A stretch of 15,229 nt of DNA from assembly GCA_938082955.1 (NCBI GenBank), contig CALKDE010000305.1:1-15229 (forward strand), read 5' to 3'. Of this stretch, positions 1 to 7,554 are shown one piece after another; position 1 is the stretch's first letter, and the number at the start of each line of letters is the position of its first letter. The notes beneath the pieces were generated by a model. The model ran no database searches, was not told the origin of the DNA, and saw only the letters and a program-made list of their open reading frames with translations. The position numbers and the translations under genes are program-made. Source of the stretch: an uncultured Pseudomonadales bacterium. Its GTDB lineage: Bacteria > Pseudomonadota > Gammaproteobacteria > Pseudomonadales > Pseudohongiellaceae.

Positions 1-1088
1 GCTTCAAAATACTCTTGGTAAGCATTTCTGGCCGATCTATCGTAAGGGTCTGCACCATTGTCAGACATAAAGACGATGACGGTATTGTCTAGTTCACCTT
101 GGTTTTCTAGGTATTGCATTACGCGACCAATATTAGCGTCAAGGTTGTCGACCATGGCAGCATAAACGGCCATCTTTCGGGCTTCGTTTTCCTGTTCGCG
201 TTCAGATAGTGTGTCCCACGCTGGAACGTCAATTGATCGCGCCGGTAAATCTAATTCCTGCGGTACTAAACCGGCACTCTTCATGCGCTCAAAACGTTTG
301 CTGCGTACAGCATCCCAGCCCTGTGCGTAGGCCTCTTCGTATTTACTGATGGCATCTTGTGGGGCTTGTACGGGCCAATGCGGCGCAGTAAATGAAAGAT
401 AGGCAAAGAACGGGCTTTGTTTATCGCCCCCCTGGATCATACCCAGCAATTTATCTGTAAACAGATCGCTGGAGTACCCTTCAGGCCGCTCAACAGGCAT
501 TCCATTTTCAGTATAGCTAGCCTTTGGTACATTGGCGTTGGTTCCTAAATCATTAAAATGATTAGCACCTCCATTGAGCAGGGCAAATGTATTCGAGAAC
601 CCTTTTGCAGAGGGGTAGTTCTGTTCTTCTTCCATACCTAGGTGCCATTTTCCAGACAGGTAGGTCTGATAACCAACATCACGAAGTAGCTCAGCAACTG
701 TCACCGTACTGTCGTTCAAATACCCTTGATACCCTGGCAGACCTTCATGGTGAGGCAACTTATCTTCTTTCATTGTGCCCAAGCCGTTCAAATGGTTATC
801 TACTCCCGTGAGCAACATTGAGCGAGTCGGCGAACAGGTTGGAAGAGTGTGGAACTGATCGAAGCGCAATCCTGAGCTCGCAAGAAGATCCAAGTTTGGG
901 GTATCTATTTCACTACCGTTAACCCCGATATCACCATACCCCAAGTCATCGGCAACGATTAGCAGTATGTTTGGCCGCGATTCCAAAGCCAACTCCGAAT
1001 TCTCTGCCGATTCTGGCTCCTGATTACATCCAACAACGAGCAGAATAATGGCGATAAATACTATCGTAGTTCTCATTACTTTTTCCAT
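1..1088 (-). CDS. Lipoprotein arylsulfatase, AtsA-like, C-terminus cut by window edge
   Basis: Sulfatase (formylglycine-dependent sulfate ester hydrolase), likely anchored to a membrane facing the periplasm or outside. The open frame gives 362 codons before the left edge. Seen: N-terminal hydrophobic segment ending in a lipobox (VVGC, lipidation Cys21); metal-site pair DD at 47-48; active-site motif CSPTR at 85-89, whose Cys is converted to formylglycine in this family; SGKWHLG with its Lys and His; APHWPVQAP; SDNG at 342-345. About one third of the protein (metal-site Lys region and C-terminal subdomain) is missing. It resembles the sulfatase at 4489-6147 along its length, including the shared PGYxGYLN and HWPxQAP motifs, so the two look like paralogues; both resemble Pseudomonas AtsA. 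Substrate is unknown. The start is uncertain: the ATG at 1088 has no good ribosome site, while the in-frame ATG ending at 1076 is preceded by GGAAAAAG. Confidence 0.93.
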   Translation of the reverse strand, partial: MEKVMRTTIVFIAIILLVVGCNQEPESAENSELALESRPNILLIVADDLGYGDIGVNGSEIDTPNLDLLASSGLRFDQFHTLPTCSPTRSMLLTGVDNHLNGLGTMKEDKLPHHEGLPGYQGYLNDSTVTVAELLRDVGYQTYLSGKWHLGMEEEQNYPSAKGFSNTFALLNGGANHFNDLGTNANVPKASYTENGMPVERPEGYSSDLFTDKLLGMIQGGDKQSPFFAYLSFTAPHWPVQAPQDAISKYEEAYAQGWDAVRSKRFERMKSAGLVPQELDLPARSIDVPAWDTLSEREQENEARKMAVYAAMVDNLDANIGRVMQYLENQGELDNTVIVFMSDNGADPYDRSARNAYQEYFE

Positions 1089-1210
1089 GGGGCCAATCAA
1101 AGGGGACGCTGATAAAACAGTAAGTTAACACATCGGTTTTTGGAATTCTGAGACGTTTGAATCACAGTATCGTCGGCCTACTCCCAAACGCTAAGAAACG
1201 CCAGACAGCA

Positions 1211-1241
1211 GGCAAAAGAAAACGCGCTATGAACTATAGCG
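1211..1241 (-). terminator. Probable rho-independent terminator of the sulfatase at 1315-2889
   Basis: Read on the minus strand, a 6-bp perfect hairpin (CGCTAT, loop AGTTC, ATAGCG) is followed by CGTTTTCTTTT, a T-rich run. It lies about 75 bp beyond the stop codon at 1315 and before the next minus-strand gene, so the two sulfatases are probably separate transcripts. The stem is short and only half G+C, so strength is uncertain. Confidence 0.5.
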
Positions 1242-1314
1242 AACCATTTCTACCAGTATCCAATTTGCTGAAATGCTAGTCTCCAGCCGCTGCCGAATAG
1301 CTTGGGTCTATTAT

Positions 1315-2889
1315 CTAGTAGCCACTTGTTATAATTTGCTTCAGTCGGATATCCATTTTTTCCACTTTATCAGGGTGTTGTCCTGCCAAATTATAATTTT
1401 CGCTTGGATCAGTTGACAGATCAAAAAGTTGTGGTTTGTTCATGTAACCACTAGCAATCGCTTTATTATCTGCGATAAAGCTGTGCACTTGCTCGCTAGC
1501 AGGAATGTATTTCCAATTCCCCGTTCTAAGCGAGCCATTGGTCAAGGATTCTTCTACTAAATCAGTACGTCCTTGAGTAGATTGTCCAAGCCATACAGCT
1601 AGCTGCTCTTGACTATCTTGCGCCTCATTAACATCTAGCTCAATACCCACCAATTTAGCCAATGATGCATAGATGTCAATTTGTGATAGTAAAGCATCAC
1701 TGGTTTGTGCAGAAATTTTACCAGGCCAGTAAACGATAGTGGGAACCCGAGTCCCAGCTTCATAACGGCTATATTTACCGCCTTTGAATGGGCCGCCTGG
1801 TTTGTGATCACCAAGTTTTGTAACAGATTCATCAGCATAACCGTCATCAAGTACTGGACCATTATCACTGGTAAAAATGATCAAGGTATTATTGGCAATA
1901 CCAAGCTGTTCAAGTTCTTTAACAACTTGCCCAGTGATCCAATCCATTTGCGCAATGGCATCTCCTCTTGGGCCCATATCTGTGGTGCCGATAAATCTAG
2001 GATGTGGTAATCGCGGGACATGAATGTCGTGATATGAGTGAAATAAGAAAAATGGCTTATCTTTATTATTGCGAATAAAACCAATCGCTTTATCTGAAAA
2101 TATGTCTGAAAAATCTTCATCTATCCATAATGCAGATTCCCCACCGGCCATATGACCAATACGGCTTACCCCATTTACGATTGTGTCATTATGTTGTTCA
2201 TCAGCAACATAGCGAAGCAGTTCTGGATTTTCATAACCAGTTGCCCGGTTACCAACCTTACCTTGATAACTTACCGTAATGGGGTCTTGTGGATCCAAAT
2301 TCACGACCCGATGGTTTTCAAGATAGACCGATGGAACTCGGTCACCTGTGGCAGGTAATAAAAAGCTATAATCAAAGCCTATCTCCAATGGCCCTGGCGT
2401 AACATCTGCATTCCAATCTACGTTGCCATCACCTAAGCCCAAGTGCCATTTTCCCACAACACCGGTTGCATAGCCGGCTTTTTTGAACATAACAGCTAAT
2501 GTTGATTTACCAGGCTGAATTAGCGCCGGTGCATCACCCTCTAGTATTTTAGCGTTATTCCTAAATCCATGTTCACCTGTTAATAGGGAGTATCGAGAAG
2601 GTGTACAAGTGGCTGCTGAGCTATGGGCATCAGTAAAGCGAACGCCCTTTGCGGCTAGACGGTCAATTTCGGGCGTTGCTACTTTTGTTGCACCATAACT
2701 GCTTAAGTCGCCATACCCTAAATCATCAATATAAAAAATCACAACATTAGGCTTAACTGTCTGAGTCAAATCAAGTAATGGTGGCTCTGTTTTTACACCA
2801 ATTGTCATACACGCTGATATGGCAAGCACCACTACACTTATCACTGCCAATTTAAATCTCAATGTCAAATAGATCGCCGTATCAATCAT
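1315..2889 (-). CDS. Lipoprotein sulfatase, second type
   Basis: Formylglycine-dependent sulfatase of 524 residues, a normal length for the family. Seen: an N-terminal hydrophobic stretch (about 13-26) ending in a lipobox ISAC with lipidation Cys27; metal-site DD at 55-56; CTPSR at 95-99 with Cys95 as the formylglycine precursor; GKWHLG with Lys147 and His149; HDIH at 287-290; SDNG at 341-344; then a KGGK-x-S-x-YEAGTRVP block around 369-384, which fits the Lys-bearing segment of polysaccharide and N-acetylhexosamine-type sulfatases. It differs from its two neighbours: no PGYxGYLN motif and a different middle region, so it belongs to another sulfatase subfamily and probably has another substrate. 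An AAGG about 9 bases before the ATG supports the start. Codons are A/T-richer than in the gene at 4489. No formylglycine-generating enzyme is encoded in the window. Substrate not assignable from sequence alone. Confidence 0.95.
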   Translation of the reverse strand: MIDTAIYLTLRFKLAVISVVVLAISACMTIGVKTEPPLLDLTQTVKPNVVIFYIDDLGYGDLSSYGATKVATPEIDRLAAKGVRFTDAHSSAATCTPSRYSLLTGEHGFRNNAKILEGDAPALIQPGKSTLAVMFKKAGYATGVVGKWHLGLGDGNVDWNADVTPGPLEIGFDYSFLLPATGDRVPSVYLENHRVVNLDPQDPITVSYQGKVGNRATGYENPELLRYVADEQHNDTIVNGVSRIGHMAGGESALWIDEDFSDIFSDKAIGFIRNNKDKPFFLFHSYHDIHVPRLPHPRFIGTTDMGPRGDAIAQMDWITGQVVKELEQLGIANNTLIIFTSDNGPVLDDGYADESVTKLGDHKPGGPFKGGKYSRYEAGTRVPTIVYWPGKISAQTSDALLSQIDIYASLAKLVGIELDVNEAQDSQEQLAVWLGQSTQGRTDLVEESLTNGSLRTGNWKYIPASEQVHSFIADNKAIASGYMNKPQLFDLSTDPSENYNLAGQHPDKVEKMDIRLKQIITSGY

Positions 2890-2971
2890 TATTTTGTACC
2901 TTACTTTTAGACTCTGGCTTTTTACTTGAACAACATCTAAATTTTGAATTTTAATATCCCAATACCCTAAA

Positions 2972-2987
2972 CGACGAAACGACGAAA
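2972..2987. repeat. Two tandem copies of CGACGAAA
   Basis: Two exact tandem copies of CGACGAAA in the 236-bp gap between the sulfatase and the exported hydratase. Nearby, AATGCG/CGCATT arms (about 3003-3027) could form a weak hairpin. Nothing else recognisable is seen in this gap, and no function can be given. Confidence 0.4.
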
Positions 2988-3125
2988 CGCGGGAGAGTGT
3001 AATGCGCTATTGCATTTCCGCATTCGACGCGCAGGCCTTTGTATGTCCAAATCGAACAGCTTGCCTTTACTTGGTTTGAAAGAATTGACTTTGGTAGTAA
3101 ATAATTGAAATTTGATAGGTACAAA

Positions 3126-4073
3126 TTAATCTGACAATCGATCAATCACCACACTAACTTTCGCAGTGCCCTTTGGGTCAAGCCCTATATAGCTTACTGT
3201 GGCAATGTTGCCTCGAAATACGGGACGTATTGTCGCATCAAAATAAAGATTTGGTTTTAGAGGCCTGATTGCCCCCATATTTCCCAGCGACAGCAAATCA
3301 CCCTCTTGTAATGGCCTTCCACGTTTGAGTAGTTGGTCGCGTAAATGCCTAACGCGGTAAATCGGCTCATAGGCATCTTTAATCGATCCTTCAGCAAGCA
3401 GCTCGTCTTTTTCATTGGTCATCTGGAAACTAAAATTATTTAGTCTTTTAATCCATTCAGGAGTCGCGCGACTCTTGATAAGGTCACCAATAATTGCATT
3501 TCTAACATCATAATTTGTTGCTATTCCACCTACATTTGAGTCACTTCCCAACGGCTGTAATATGTCGGGCATTTCAATAAAGGGGCGAAAACCAGAAAGA
3601 GCGGCAAGAATTTCCAAATCAGTTTCTGCATTGTTAATAGCATCACTTTTTACCTCTGCCGCAAAATCAGCTTCAACAAAACTCATATTACAACAATCAA
3701 CGGAAATATGAGCGCCACTGTTATGTATGCTTTTAGAAAACATTACTGCGGTAACCGGCCCGGCCAGGCCGTTAACAGGTCCATTGTCATATTCGCCTTT
3801 AGCAAACGTGCCAACTTTATACCCTGCCACCTTCCCTTCCTGCTTAATTAATTCTGCGACATATAAATCCGCAATTTGGTAGGCAACTTTCTCGGAAATG
3901 TCCCCGGCTCTAATAGGGGAAATTGGTATAGCTTCATTGAAATTGACAATAAAACTTTCTGCCAATATTTTCTGATTGACTTCAATATTGAGATCTAGTT
4001 TTTGAGCATGAGAAACCACTGAAAAATTGACCGATACTACTACTAAAAATAAACTGAGCGTTTTATTAATCAT
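3126..4073 (-). CDS. Exported MhpD-like hydratase (fumarylacetoacetase-fold family)
   Basis: Resembles 2-keto-4-pentenoate hydratases such as MhpD, which add water to dienols in meta-cleavage of aromatics and are normally cytoplasmic. Counted from the chosen start (315 residues): AYQIADLYVAEL at 64-75 and GYKVG at 84-88 (Lys86 matches the catalytic-site Lys of MhpD); VEADFAAE at 133-140 gives E134 and D136; FIEMPD gives E167, together an E-x-D...E metal site where MhpD has E-x-E...E; the C-terminal LLKRGRPLQEGDLLSLGNMG matches the family's closing motif. Residues 1-24 form a signal peptide (hydrophobic core, SHA-Q cleavage site), so the protein is probably periplasmic. The start at 4073 is chosen because GGGAG lies 7 bases upstream; the longer frame to 4130 would bury the signal peptide. 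Family membership is solid, the reaction is not. It could instead be a related decarboxylase or a non-catalytic binding protein. Confidence 0.85.
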   Translation of the reverse strand: MINKTLSLFLVVVSVNFSVVSHAQKLDLNIEVNQKILAESFIVNFNEAIPISPIRAGDISEKVAYQIADLYVAELIKQEGKVAGYKVGTFAKGEYDNGPVNGLAGPVTAVMFSKSIHNSGAHISVDCCNMSFVEADFAAEVKSDAINNAETDLEILAALSGFRPFIEMPDILQPLGSDSNVGGIATNYDVRNAIIGDLIKSRATPEWIKRLNNFSFQMTNEKDELLAEGSIKDAYEPIYRVRHLRDQLLKRGRPLQEGDLLSLGNMGAIRPLKPNLYFDATIRPVFRGNIATVSYIGLDPKGTAKVSVVIDRLSD

Positions 4074-4400
4074 CCTAATGCTCCCAAATTTTTTACTGAT
4101 TAATGGGGTCCACGATCTCTTGCATTTCATCCTAAATAGCGCGCAATGAATGCCCCCATCTTACAATATTAAATAACAGCGCCTGATGATTTTTCACAGA
4201 AATATTATCATCAATTTCGTAAAGGGTCATACTCGTTTCACAGTTACTGTAAAACGACAAGCCAGCACGTAAGTGACATCAAAATACCAGGCTGTCAAAT
4301 TATCGTGAGTGGCATATGCCCTGCAATGCAGCTTAACTTGTATCTTTATCGAGTAAAAAATCCTGCCTTACATCGCGCGATCAGTCGTCAGGTCACCCTG

Positions 4401-4436
4401 CTAACGAACGTATCCTAGCACTCATGCCTTCGTTAG
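4401..4436. promoter_or_regulatory. 8-bp perfect inverted repeat upstream of the AtsA-like sulfatase
   Basis: CTAACGAA at 4401-4408 and TTCGTTAG at 4429-4436 are exact inverted arms separated by 20 bases. It ends 52 bases before the sulfatase start and abuts the tandem repeat that follows. It may be a regulator site or an RNA hairpin in the leader; the sequence does not decide which. Confidence 0.4.
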
Positions 4437-4457
4437 ACTCATGGTAGACTCCTGGTA
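4436..4457 (+). repeat. Tandem 11-bp direct repeat before the sulfatase
   Basis: GACTCATGGTA (4436-4446) and GACTCCTGGTA (4447-4457) match at 10 of 11 positions and are directly adjacent, one helical turn apart. They lie 31 bases before the start codon at 4489, just upstream of the ribosome site AGGGGA. The one-turn phasing fits a site bound by an activator such as an AraC-type protein, but this is inference. Confidence 0.45.
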
Positions 4458-4488
4458 GAATTGGAATAGGCAACCTCAGGGGACAACA

Positions 4489-6147
4489 ATGAAAAAGGTT
4501 TTGGCACTCTTTTTGACATCGTTACTGCTCGTTGCTTGCAGTGAAGCTAAGATAGAGCCCAACGTCGCGACACCTACAGAAACCAGACCCAATATCTTGT
4601 TGATCGTCGCTGACGATCTTGGCTATTCGGACATTGGTGCTTTCGGCGGTGAAATATTAACACCTAACCTCGACGCGCTCGCTGCTGGCGGGCTAAAAAT
4701 GAGTAATTTTTATGCTGCTGCGGCCTGCTCACCAAGCCGAACCATGTTGCTAGGTGGCGCTGATAGCCATGTCGCTGGTATGGGCACCATGTTTAATGAT
4801 CAGGCGGCGAATCAGCTTGGCCAACCCGGCTATGAAGGTTATCTGAATCACAATGTAGTTACTGTTTCGTCACTACTTCTCGATGCTGGTTACCATACTT
4901 ATATGACTGGCAAATGGCACCTGGGATATGACGATGACCAGTCACCGGCAGCGCGTGGCTTTGAACGCTCGTTCGCGTTACTTCAAGGAGGCGCTGGTCA
5001 TTTTGACGACTCCGCCATGACCGTTGACCATGACACATCCTGGTACCGTGAAGATGGCGTTCGCACTGAGCTTCCAGATGACTTTTTCTCAAGCCGGTTT
5101 TATACCGATAAAATCCTTGAATACATCCGATCCGGCGAAGACGATGATAAACCGTTTTTTGCCTACCTTGCTTACACCGCACCGCACTGGCCGCTTCAAG
5201 CACCTGCCGAAACTATTGATAAATACAGAGGACAGTACGACGACGGCTACGACGCGCTTGCCGAAAAACGCTTGATGTCACTAGAACAAATCGGCCTTAT
5301 AGAACCCGGCCACATCGCACCCGAGCAGGCCTATCCTGAAACGGAATTCTGGAACAATTTAAGCGACGAACAAAAACAAATTGATGCCCGCGAAATGGAA
5401 ACCTACGCGGCCATGGTCGACAACATGGATTACCATATTGGTCGAGTGCTCGACTATCTCGACGCATCCGGTCAGCGCGACAATACCATCGTCATCTTTA
5501 TCTCGGATAATGGCGCCCAAGGTTTTGGCCCTGGCATGGCCCGCGCTTTCCCACAGGACTGGATCGATGAAAATTTCGATACTAGTTTTGAGAATATTGG
5601 CAAAATAAACTCCTACGCTTACCTAGGGCCGCACTGGGCCCGCGCCAGCACGGCTCCAATGCGCATGTTTAAGGGTTTTTCGTCCGATGGCGGCCTCAAG
5701 GTGCCAGCCATCATAAGTTACCCCGGCAAGCTCGAAGCTAGGGCGGGAACCTTTACTAACCAGCTCACCACTGTCCTTGATTTGCCCGCCACATTCCTTG
5801 ATATAGCAAAGACAACGCATCCGGGCACAAGCTACAAGGGACGCCAAGTTCATCCTTATACTGGCGTCTCTCTACTGCCCTTTTTAAACGGTGAGAGTGA
5901 AATCATCCATGAGCCAGACGATGTCGTTGGCTGGGAGCTTAATAACAGCAGAGCAGTGCGAAAAGGCGATTGGAAAATTATTCTACTACCCGGCCGCTTC
6001 GGCACCGGGGACTGGGAACTTTTCAATATCAAAAATGATCCCGCAGAGCGTACCGATCTTAGCGAAGCAGAGCCTGAGAAACGCAGCGAGATGATTGCAG
6101 AGTGGGAGAAATACGCCAGGAATAACGGAGTTATTATTGCCGAATAA
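4489..6147 (+). CDS. Lipoprotein arylsulfatase, Pseudomonas AtsA-like
   Basis: Hydrolyses sulfate esters, probably of aryl or alkyl type, outside the inner membrane. The 552 residues carry a signal peptide with lipobox LVAC (Cys17), and essentially every active-site element of Pseudomonas aeruginosa AtsA: DD at 42-43, CSPSR at 80-84 (Cys80 becomes formylglycine, Arg84), GKWHLG with Lys142 and His144, APHWPLQAP with His233, SDNG with Asp340 and Asn341, and Lys395 in the MRMFKGF segment that matches AtsA's metal-site Lys. The resemblance continues to the C-terminus (GWEL around 481-484, GDWK at 493-496), so the protein is complete. AtsA of Pseudomonas lacks such a lipoprotein signal, which points to a different location here. 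The start is supported by AGGGGA 7 bases upstream. A hairpin overlaps the stop codon. It is a paralogue of the partial gene at 1-1088 but on the opposite strand. Natural substrate unknown. Confidence 0.96.
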   Translation: MKKVLALFLTSLLLVACSEAKIEPNVATPTETRPNILLIVADDLGYSDIGAFGGEILTPNLDALAAGGLKMSNFYAAAACSPSRTMLLGGADSHVAGMGTMFNDQAANQLGQPGYEGYLNHNVVTVSSLLLDAGYHTYMTGKWHLGYDDDQSPAARGFERSFALLQGGAGHFDDSAMTVDHDTSWYREDGVRTELPDDFFSSRFYTDKILEYIRSGEDDDKPFFAYLAYTAPHWPLQAPAETIDKYRGQYDDGYDALAEKRLMSLEQIGLIEPGHIAPEQAYPETEFWNNLSDEQKQIDAREMETYAAMVDNMDYHIGRVLDYLDASGQRDNTIVIFISDNGAQGFGPGMARAFPQDWIDENFDTSFENIGKINSYAYLGPHWARASTAPMRMFKGFSSDGGLKVPAIISYPGKLEARAGTFTNQLTTVLDLPATFLDIAKTTHPGTSYKGRQVHPYTGVSLLPFLNGESEIIHEPDDVVGWELNNSRAVRKGDWKIILLPGRFGTGDWELFNIKNDPAERTDLSEAEPEKRSEMIAEWEKYARNNGVIIAE

Positions 6148-6167
6148 CCGAAGTTAGGCGTTCGGTT
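6146..6167 (+). terminator. Hairpin overlapping the sulfatase stop codon, weak terminator candidate
   Basis: AACCGAA (6146-6152), an 8-base loop and TTCGGTT (6161-6167) form a 7-bp perfect hairpin starting inside the TAA. No T-run follows (CTACTATTC), so intrinsic termination would be weak; it might instead protect the 3' end of the message. Confidence 0.25.
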
Positions 6168-6190
6168 CTACTATTCACTCCCGAATTGGC

Positions 6191-6196
6191 TATAAT
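6191..6196 (+). promoter_or_regulatory. Consensus -10 box (TATAAT) of rimO
   Basis: A perfect TATAAT lies 34 bases before the chosen rimO start. Transcription from about 6203 would give a leader of roughly 28 bases. No good -35 hexamer is visible at the expected spacing (TTCTAC 19 bases upstream is poor). Its position also argues that the longer reading frame beginning at 6186 is not translated. Confidence 0.5.
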
Positions 6197-6230
6197 CCCG
6201 CCCTCCAGCATTCACCCAGGTCTGATTCCA

Positions 6231-7553
6231 ATGTCATCGAGCAATAAAGTCGGCTTTGTCTCTCTCGGCTGTCCAAAAGCCCTAGTAGATTCCGAGCGTA
6301 TCCTCACCCAACTAAAATCCGATGGCTACGATATTGTGCCCAGCTACGACGATGCAGATTTGGTCGTTGTGAATACCTGCGGATTTATAGACAGTGCGAA
6401 GCAAGAATCTCTGGACGCTATCGGCGAGGCCATCGCTGAGAATGGAAAGGTGCTCGTAACGGGTTGCCTAGGCGCTCAGAAGGAAATCATTACCAACGCG
6501 CACCCAAAGGTGCTAGGCGTGACCGGTCCCGCCGCTTATGAACAGGTGGTTAATCAGGTTCACAATTTCCTTCCTCAAAATGAGTCTCATGACCCCTTTA
6601 TCGATCTGGTACCTGCCCATGGAATCAAGCTTACTCCAAGGCATTATGCCTATTTAAAAATATCTGAAGGCTGCAACCATCGCTGCAGTTTCTGCATTAT
6701 TCCCTCGATGCGCGGCGATCTTGTTAGTCGGCCCGTTGGAGACGTCCTCGATGAAGCCGAAAGACTAGCCAATGCAGGTGTGCGGGAGTTGCTGGTAATC
6801 TCGCAAGATACTAGCGCTTACGGGGTGGACACCAAATACCAAACTGGTTTTTGGCAGGGTCAGCCGGTTAAGGCAAGCATGCAAGGCCTCTGTGAGGCAC
6901 TTGCGCAGCTCGGCATCTGGGTTAGATTGCACTATGTCTATCCTTACCCGCACGTGGATAAGATCATCCCCTTGATGGCCGAGGGAAAAATATTGCCCTA
7001 CCTAGACATACCGTTTCAGCACGCAAGCCTAAATGTACTCAAGGCAATGAAACGTCCCGCAGCAACAGAAAAGACACTAGATAGGATTCTGAATTGGCGC
7101 GAACAATGTCCTGACATCACGCTACGCAGCACCTTCATCGTCGGTTTTCCCGGCGAGACCGATGCCGATTTCGAAGAGCTCTTAGGATTTCTAGAGGTGG
7201 CTCAATTGGACCGAGTCGGCTGCTTTCAGTATTCAGCGGTGGATGGCGCAGCAGCCAACGAACTTGCAAACCCCGTGGCTGAAGAGTTGAAACAAGAACG
7301 CTGGGAACGCTTCATGGCAACCCAGCAAGAGATAAGCACGAAAAAGCTACAGGCAAAGATCGGCCACGTAGTTGAAGTGTTAGTGGATGAGGCTAACGCA
7401 GAGCAAATTGTCGCGCGATCTGCAGCCGATGCGCCAGAGATCGACGGCAATGTATTCATTCAGCCGAATTCGGATGTACAGGCGGGTGATTTTATTCAGG
7501 TAAAGATTGATGACGCCGACGAGTATGACCTTTATGGTGCGCTTGCCAGTTAA
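6231..7553 (+). CDS. rimO: Ribosomal protein S12 methylthiotransferase RimO
   Basis: Radical-SAM enzyme that adds a methylthio group to the conserved aspartate of ribosomal protein S12 in the cytoplasm. The 440-residue protein (E. coli RimO has 441) shows the whole family pattern: the N-terminal cluster cysteines Cys14 (SLGCPK), Cys50 (NTCGF) and Cys79 (TGCLG); the radical-SAM CxxxCxxC at Cys148, Cys152, Cys155 (GCNHRCSFC) followed by IIPSMRGDLVSRP; SQDTSAYGVD; LHYVYPYPHVD; PYLDIPFQHAS; TFIVGFPGET; and a C-terminal TRAM domain of about 70 residues ending in DEYDLYG. The start at 6231 (MSSSNKVGFVSLGC) is chosen over the ATG at 6186 because it matches family length and the TATAAT box would otherwise lie inside the gene. 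The ribosome site is weak (AGG 11 bases away). It is a core gene with no functional link to the flanking degradative genes. Confidence 0.98.
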   Translation: MSSSNKVGFVSLGCPKALVDSERILTQLKSDGYDIVPSYDDADLVVVNTCGFIDSAKQESLDAIGEAIAENGKVLVTGCLGAQKEIITNAHPKVLGVTGPAAYEQVVNQVHNFLPQNESHDPFIDLVPAHGIKLTPRHYAYLKISEGCNHRCSFCIIPSMRGDLVSRPVGDVLDEAERLANAGVRELLVISQDTSAYGVDTKYQTGFWQGQPVKASMQGLCEALAQLGIWVRLHYVYPYPHVDKIIPLMAEGKILPYLDIPFQHASLNVLKAMKRPAATEKTLDRILNWREQCPDITLRSTFIVGFPGETDADFEELLGFLEVAQLDRVGCFQYSAVDGAAANELANPVAEELKQERWERFMATQQEISTKKLQAKIGHVVEVLVDEANAEQIVARSAADAPEIDGNVFIQPNSDVQAGDFIQVKIDDADEYDLYGALAS

Positions 7554-7554
7554 T

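Larger units (their letters stand above)
4074..4488. other. Divergent intergenic region between exported hydratase and AtsA-like sulfatase
   Basis: This 415-bp region must hold promoters for both divergent genes. Besides the repeats listed separately, it contains short dyads: ACAGT-T-ACTGT at 4240-4250, CTGCA-A-TGCAG at 4321-4331, and ATCGCGCGAT at 4372-4381. No convincing -35/-10 pair was found on either strand. No coding frame of interest was seen. Confidence 0.6.

Noticed and set aside
587..811. 74-codon plus-strand frame inside the first sulfatase
   Set aside because: It is antisense to a clear sulfatase coding sequence with intact catalytic motifs.
2951..3145. 64-codon minus-strand frame overlapping the start of the hydratase stop region
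   Set aside because: It overlaps the 3' end of the hydratase, contains the CGACGAAA repeats in translation, has no clear ribosome site and no recognisable motif. I treat it as intergenic sequence.
4074..4130. Longer start for the exported hydratase (ATG at 4130)
   Set aside because: It would add 19 mostly polar and basic residues before the signal peptide, while the ATG at 4073 has GGGAG at ideal spacing.
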